From assembly GCA_015486905.1 (NCBI GenBank), contig WFQV01000393.1, positions 1 to 12,051 on the forward strand: 12,051 nucleotides of DNA, written 5' to 3'. A program made the translations under genes and the position numbers. This document shows positions 9,301 to 12,051 of this stretch, in pieces; the stretch's first letter is position 1, and each line of letters begins with the position of its first letter. Under the pieces are notes generated by a model. The model was not told where the DNA came from, did not search any database, and saw nothing but the letters and a program-made list of their open reading frames with translations. Source of the stretch: Melioribacteraceae bacterium. Lineage in GTDB: Bacteria > Bacteroidota > Ignavibacteria > Ignavibacteriales > Melioribacteraceae.

Positions 9301-9936
9301 TGTCCATTCACAATTTACGACGTTACCAACAATAAACCTGCCATTTATTTGGTAGTTGAAAAAACAGGTACAAAACGGAACGGTCAATGGGACTTCGGCG
9401 AAGATATTATTCTCCGCCCGTCGGATATAGTTAAACCGTTTGCGGATTTCAGGACTTCTTACTTTCTGCAATTTTCACTTCCGGATACTTCTGTTAATCC
9501 GAATCCGAAGCTTCCCGGACAGGATGATATTTATGCAGTCAAAACAACCAAGCCGTTCGAAAAAGGTGACAAGTACTTATTCACGACAAAATCCGCTAAG
9601 TTTAGCTCGTCTCGGGCAAAATCTTCCTTGGACAATATCTACGTTGTTCCGAATCCTTACGTTGCTTACAGCGATGCGGAAATGCCCGGAAGAACCAGCC
9701 AGAAACGAGGAGACAAAGTGCTCCAGTTTAGAAACCTGCCTCCGAAGTGTACTATTCGTATCTACACGATTACCGGAGAGCTTGTTGACAAAATCGAAAA
9801 GGATGACAACTCAAGTATGGCTTCTTGGGATTTGCTCAGTTTCGAAGGTCAAAGAATTGCTTATGGTGTTTACATTTACCACGTCGAAGTACCCGGCGTA
9901 GGTGAGAAAATTGGAAGATTTGCTGTAATTAAATAA
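6382..9936 (+). CDS. Large secreted protein with FN3-like domain and T9SS-like C-terminus
   Basis: This 1184-residue product is exported: signal peptide 1-23, cleavage after VHA. Residues about 24-580 match no family I can name. They are rich in Asp, Gly, Pro and aromatics and carry Ca-loop-like motifs (DKNHDGKPD 169-177, FDNDDDGITDE 350-360, DEDGDW from about 401, DVNGNDKYD from about 444). A fibronectin-III-like segment spans about 583-710, from PPTKPIVKA to TYYYAVVAYDFG, longer than a normal FN3. The last ~100 residues (from about 1085) resemble a T9SS C-terminal domain: NIYVVPNPY, IRIYTITGELV, YGVYIYHVEV and a final GRFAVIK. A surface or extracellular role is inferred; no catalytic motif was found. 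The ATG at 6382 is chosen because AAGGA (6368-6372) lies 9 nt upstream; the ATG at 6373 directly abuts that site. It follows the receptor stop by 17 nt and precedes the PorV-like gene by 36 nt, so co-transcription is likely. Confidence 0.87.
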   Translation: MKNKIYLLILLALGFFAFSSVHAQKYDKYGYPIWKQMSDADAQRILGDLYAPKYFKTTGDPKIIKESVISGNNITTIVFNYGSICAPHRLSNIADLVWQGLGYGFEFGPLAAAEVVDDSGNVTHIVDDSFILPGQGDYDPTRTIKWGWLPKDGYVDTTQNEIARLNIGDKNHDGKPDSWPSSWYNPKVGKYLWPAFLGDQATAPDEEVYYVDDDFTNAEFPYTPAPTDTTMKGLGLNMEVRIIQFNNPLANDIMFLVYQITNVSEKRINKAYFGMHGDPHVGGYQDYNDDYAGFIDPFGHSLQAGSTPFPQRSRNMVYAWDNPPVGMNGHPTGYFGWKFLESPSNAVDGFDNDDDGITDESPENSAGQFIDGVSIPLTTGISDVAKYTAVYGAPKPRFAGDEDGDWKIEKDDIGIDGIGPDSPNYPGPDYGEGDGKPSQAWYKDVNGNDKYDVGEPLSDDRLPGYKWAGSEPDFGMRDVNESDQIGLSSFHPLPYTNSLPNVPMNDPLMWSLLSADTIDTGQELLSHPGDNVFNFGTGPLSLDIGETQRFSMCILFGNDLQDLVMNAVTSSKILEADYRFAQPPTKPIVKAVAGDHRVTLYWDTRAENSIDPLSGKKDFEGYKIYRSQEYTFQDVYTITDGRGNPFLGKPLAQFDLVDSLKGFHPVEYPGRAVKFYLGDNTGLVHQYVDSTVTNGITYYYAVVAYDFGTNEIPPTEDQAVISRDPITGALTFDVNTAEATPGPVANGIVDPEVGEGGVPEQIAGNSTGAIKVQVLDKLKVPDKTYTIEFDSDSTYNVEDSTGVTETFYSKDTVFVELSHKNVITNSVIVKDAGGNIVDTSLYFVNTEFGKIRGLHGGDLPKGEAYTIYYRYYPVYESGLLNDEDANPAFSGMKIFVKNDPLDLDYKNSGWITDTKTDVKDSLLWSSAAGSYPGNHVQYRGDWEIRWNNLEQDSTGHWLYTSDTAYTTTLQKVVCPFTIYDVTNNKPAIYLVVEKTGTKRNGQWDFGEDIILRPSDIVKPFADFRTSYFLQFSLPDTSVNPNPKLPGQDDIYAVKTTKPFEKGDKYLFTTKSAKFSSSRAKSSLDNIYVVPNPYVAYSDAEMPGRTSQKRGDKVLQFRNLPPKCTIRIYTITGELVDKIEKDDNSSMASWDLLSFEGQRIAYGVYIYHVEVPGVGEKIGRFAVIK

Positions 9937-9972
9937 TGCCTATCGGCTTAATTTAACGGAGGAAATAAAATT

Positions 9973-11010
9973 ATGAAAGGCATAAAAAACAAGATTTTGA
10001 CTGTGATTCTCCTTCTTGGAACCGCTTCGGTCTCAAATGCCCAGCTTTTTAGAAGTACTTCCAAAGTCGGAACTACGGCGGGGCAATTCCTTAAAATAAA
10101 TCCCGGAGCAAGAGCTGTAGCTATGGGTGGCGCTTTGACATCCATCGGCTCGGATATCTACTCCATTTACTACAACCCGGCAGGTATTGCCGAAGCAACT
10201 GCAAATGCGCAAGTTACGTTTAACCATGCAAATTGGTTGGCGGATATGACTTACGACTTTGCCGCCGGTGCAATTAGAATCGAAGGGCTGGGGACAATAT
10301 TTACCAGCCTAACTGCATTTAACGTACCGGACGAAAAAGTTAGAACGTTCCAAAATCCCGAAGGGGACGGCCGTTACTGGAATGCCGGCGCTTTGGCTAT
10401 AGGAGTCGGTTACGCAAGACAATTAACAGACAGGTTCTCATTTGGAATCAACGCTAAATATGTTCACGAGTCCATTTGGAACTCAAGTTCCGCCGGTTTT
10501 GCAATGGATGTCGGAATGCTTTACCGTACGCCGTTTAACGATTTGAAAATCGGAGCTTCTATTACCAATTACGGTACTAAGATGCAATTAGACGGACGCG
10601 ACATTCAATTTAACTACGACCCTAACAATGATATTAATAGCGGACCTAACAACATTCCGTCCAAATATTCAATGGGTGAATTTGATATGCCGATGCTTTT
10701 CAGAATCGGTTTGTCGATGGATGTTGTTCGCAGCCGTTACATTAGATTAACAACTGCGGTTGACGCTGTTCACCCGAACGACAATAGCGAATATGTAAAT
10801 AGCGGAATGGAATTTGCTTACAACGAGTCGTTCTTTGTACGTGCCGGTTATAAACAGCTATTCATGAATAATGAAGAAGGCGGTCTTACTTTTGGCGCCG
10901 GCATTAAATATTCCGTAAATAGCAATTTTAAGATTGTTCTTGATTACGGCTATGCCGACTACGGAAGATTAAAGGACGTTCAATTTTTTGATATCGGTCT
11001 GTTATTTTAG
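9973..11010 (+). CDS. PorV/PorQ-family outer-membrane protein
   Basis: The 345-residue product has a signal peptide (cleavage after SNA, residue 23) and the N-terminal signature of the PorV/PorQ (UPF0164-like) family: GQFLKINPGARAVAMGGA (37-54) followed by YYNPAGIA (66-73). The rest reads as alternating amphipathic beta-strands ending in an aromatic terminus (DIGLLF), as expected for a 14-strand-type outer-membrane barrel related to FadL. In T9SS, PorV collects cargo by its C-terminal domain at the translocon and hands it to the PorU sortase at the surface; PorQ works with PorZ. Here no porU, porZ or sprA is nearby, and the gene follows a probable T9SS cargo, so a dedicated paralogue rather than the housekeeping PorV is plausible. 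The start has GGAGG (9958-9962) 10 nt upstream. It is the last gene of the operon. Confidence 0.87.
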   Translation: MKGIKNKILTVILLLGTASVSNAQLFRSTSKVGTTAGQFLKINPGARAVAMGGALTSIGSDIYSIYYNPAGIAEATANAQVTFNHANWLADMTYDFAAGAIRIEGLGTIFTSLTAFNVPDEKVRTFQNPEGDGRYWNAGALAIGVGYARQLTDRFSFGINAKYVHESIWNSSSAGFAMDVGMLYRTPFNDLKIGASITNYGTKMQLDGRDIQFNYDPNNDINSGPNNIPSKYSMGEFDMPMLFRIGLSMDVVRSRYIRLTTAVDAVHPNDNSEYVNSGMEFAYNESFFVRAGYKQLFMNNEEGGLTFGAGIKYSVNSNFKIVLDYGYADYGRLKDVQFFDIGLLF

Positions 11011-11030
11011 AACGAATTCCTTTTTAATTG

Positions 11031-11078
11031 GCAGCATTGGGGAGCTCACTTAGTGAGTTCCTCTTGCTGCTATTTTTG
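11031..11078 (+). terminator. Strong rho-independent terminator of the operon
   Basis: A long stem runs from 11031 to 11070: GCAGCA/TGCTGC outside and GGGGAGCTCAC/GTGAGTTCCTC inside, joined by a small internal loop (TT opposite T) and capped by TTA (11050-11052). The T-rich tract TATTTTTG follows at once. It starts 20 nt after the PorV-like stop codon and should end the three-gene transcript. Confidence 0.88.
11071..11078 (+). promoter_or_regulatory. Possible -7 element for the endonuclease III gene
   Basis: TATTTTTG in the terminator T-tract is an exact match to the Bacteroidota -7 box TAnnTTTG. It would place the transcription start near 11083, next to the ATG at 11085. No TTTG is found at the expected -33 position, which falls inside the hairpin (11047-11050 reads CACT), so this is weak. 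The T-tract alone could produce the match by chance. Confidence 0.2.
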
Positions 11079-11084
11079 TATTTT

Positions 11085-11798
11085 ATGAAAAATCCGAAGA
11101 AAAAAATTATCTCTATCAATGATAAATTGAGGGAACATTTCGGCGTACCTCCAAGGGCTGAAAAATTACCCGACCCGTTGGATTTACTGATTGCTACTAT
11201 CCTTTCTCAAAATACAAACGACAACAATTCCTACAAAGCCTACCAAAATTTAAGGAAGAAATATTCTAAGTGGGAAAAACTTGTAGGTGTTGATGTTAAA
11301 GAAATTGAGAATGAAATTCGAGTTGCAGGATTGGCAAAACAGAAAGCCGCTTCGATTAAAAATGTGATTGATTTTCTTTCGGAGAAGAACAAAACTCCTT
11401 CTCTTGACTTTGTGAGGGATTTGAAGAGTAATGAAGCGTTAGAAGTAATGACGAAATTTCCTGGAGTGGGAATTAAAACAGCAAGTTGTGTTCTGCTCTT
11501 TTCACTCGATAGGGATGTCTGTCCCGTCGATACCCACGTTCACAGAACGTTAAACAGAATAGGTTTGGTAAAGACTTCTTCTCCCGAGAAAACATTTTTA
11601 GAAATCAATAAAGATTTTCCCCACGGAATTGCACATCAATTTCACACAAATTTAATAAGATTGGGGAGGGAAATTTGTACGGCGAAATCTCCTCATTGTT
11701 CCGCTTGTCCTCTCGTTAAGATGTGTGCTTATCCCGAGAAAAATTTTGAGTCGAAAAAGAAACGGAACGGTAGTTTCATGCTGTTGGATAGTGTTTAG
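11085..11798 (+). CDS. nth: Endonuclease III family DNA glycosylase/AP lyase
   Basis: This 237-residue protein is a helix-hairpin-helix DNA repair enzyme that removes oxidised pyrimidines and cleaves the resulting abasic site. The HhH motif FPGVGIKT (125-132) contains the catalytic lysine K131. The catalytic aspartate is D149 in PVDTHVHR. Four cysteines, C198, C205, C208 and C214, match the C-X6-C-X2-C-X5-C pattern of the 4Fe-4S cluster. The helix near residue 40 reads LSQNTND rather than LSAQATD of E. coli Nth, a variant I recall from archaeal and other deep Nth-like enzymes, so the exact lesion range is uncertain. The frame extends upstream to a TTG at 11028, but that part only translates the terminator hairpin, so the ATG at 11085 is used. 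No Shine-Dalgarno sequence precedes it (upstream bases are TATTTTTGTATTTT). It is probably a separate transcription unit from the operon. Confidence 0.92.
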   Translation: MKNPKKKIISINDKLREHFGVPPRAEKLPDPLDLLIATILSQNTNDNNSYKAYQNLRKKYSKWEKLVGVDVKEIENEIRVAGLAKQKAASIKNVIDFLSEKNKTPSLDFVRDLKSNEALEVMTKFPGVGIKTASCVLLFSLDRDVCPVDTHVHRTLNRIGLVKTSSPEKTFLEINKDFPHGIAHQFHTNLIRLGREICTAKSPHCSACPLVKMCAYPEKNFESKKKRNGSFMLLDSV

Positions 11799-11814
11799 AA
11801 ATTTGTGGTTCTAA

Positions 11815-11847
11815 GGGACGCAAAATTTGCGTCCCCTACTTTTTATT
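11815..11847 (+). terminator. Rho-independent terminator after nth
   Basis: GGGACGC (11815-11821) and GCGTCCC (11829-11835) form a perfect stem around AAAATTT, whose As and Ts can extend the pairing. CTACTTTTTATT follows. It lies 16 nt after the nth stop codon. The hairpin is nearly symmetric, but the opposite strand lacks a good T-tract directly after it. The GCGTCCC core also occurs at 149-155 in the left intergenic repeat. Confidence 0.75.
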
Positions 11848-12051
11848 AAAATAATTAAATGTGAAAATGTTCAACACTGAATGCGTCGAACTTTTGTAGA
11901 AAAAATAAATTTGAAATAATTTTAAGATGCCGAAGGTACCGAAGTGAAGTAATCAATCGAAATGTTTGACGAAGTTGAAAGTTCTAATTTTTCAACACCC
12001 CGTCTCCCGACGGCATTTTGGATGAGTGGACAAATGGATAAATGGATGTTC
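11848..12051. other. Non-coding tail with short direct and inverted repeats
   Basis: No convincing coding frame was seen in these 204 bases. They hold TTCAACAC twice (11870-11877, 11991-11998), CCGAAG twice (11930-11935, 11939-11944), a GTTGAAA/TTTCAAC hairpin (11974-11980 with 11990-11996), a CCGTC/GACGG hairpin (12000-12004 with 12009-12013), and tandem AAATGGAT (12032-12039, 12040-12047). Nine bases at 11924-11932 (AAGATGCCG) pair with 12011-12019 (CGGCATTTT) with one G-U pair, outlining a ~96-bp structured unit. It looks like mosaic intergenic repeat material; a gene may begin beyond the window. Confidence 0.4.

Noticed and set aside
9019..9901. Open frames of about 150 codons on the minus strand (9019-9471) and in another plus frame (9440-9901)
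   Set aside because: Both lie inside the large secreted-protein gene in other frames, have no recognisable domains or ribosome sites, and their composition looks like a shadow of the real frame.
3518..9936. Classical SusC/SusD glycan-uptake pair
   Set aside because: The receptor lacks SusC-typical plug motifs as far as I can see, and the second protein has a standard signal peptide without a lipobox cysteine and carries a T9SS-like C-terminus, unlike SusD.
11028..11084. A 19-residue N-terminal extension of endonuclease III from a TTG codon
   Set aside because: Those codons translate the terminator hairpin of the operon and do not resemble the family N-terminus.

Overview
The window looks like chromosome of a Bacteroidota-lineage bacterium, most likely Ignavibacteria or a close relative. 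It is moderately AT-rich. Two secreted proteins carry C-terminal domains of the type IX secretion system (T9SS) kind; one has the NYPNPFNPTT form I associate with Ignavibacteria. There is also a PorV/PorQ-like outer-membrane protein, a TonB-dependent receptor with an N-terminal carboxypeptidase-regulatory-like domain, and one promoter that fits the Bacteroidota TTTG / TAnnTTTG pattern. The taxon is inferred from these family traits, not from a marker gene.

Left part, minus strand: a dispersed-repeat-like intergenic stretch (1-160) with a strong GC-rich hairpin, then a GlmM-type phosphohexomutase (161-1522). A rho-independent terminator (1601-1641) separates it from the gene upstream of it, a secreted FG-GAP/VCBS-repeat protein with a T9SS sorting domain (1648-3237).

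Centre, plus strand: a 280-bp divergent intergenic region holds a good Bacteroidota-type promoter (3409-3440) overlapped by a perfect 9-bp inverted repeat. It drives a probable three-gene operon: TonB-dependent receptor (3518-6364), an 1184-residue secreted protein with a T9SS-like C-terminal domain (6382-9936), and a PorV/PorQ-family protein (9973-11010). Spacings are 17 and 36 nt, and the operon closes with a long-stem terminator (11031-11078). The likely picture is an outer-membrane module: a TonB-powered transporter, a large surface protein exported by T9SS, and a shuttle or anchor protein of the PorV type made with its cargo. The substrate is unknown.

Right part: an endonuclease III family DNA-repair gene (11085-11798) starts only a few bases after the operon terminator, has no visible Shine-Dalgarno sequence, and ends at its own terminator (11815-11847). 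The last ~200 bp are non-coding and contain short direct and inverted repeats.

No rRNA, tRNA, CRISPR array, transposase or phage gene was seen. The best candidate for something not well described is the receptor / T9SS cargo / PorV-like operon and its control region.
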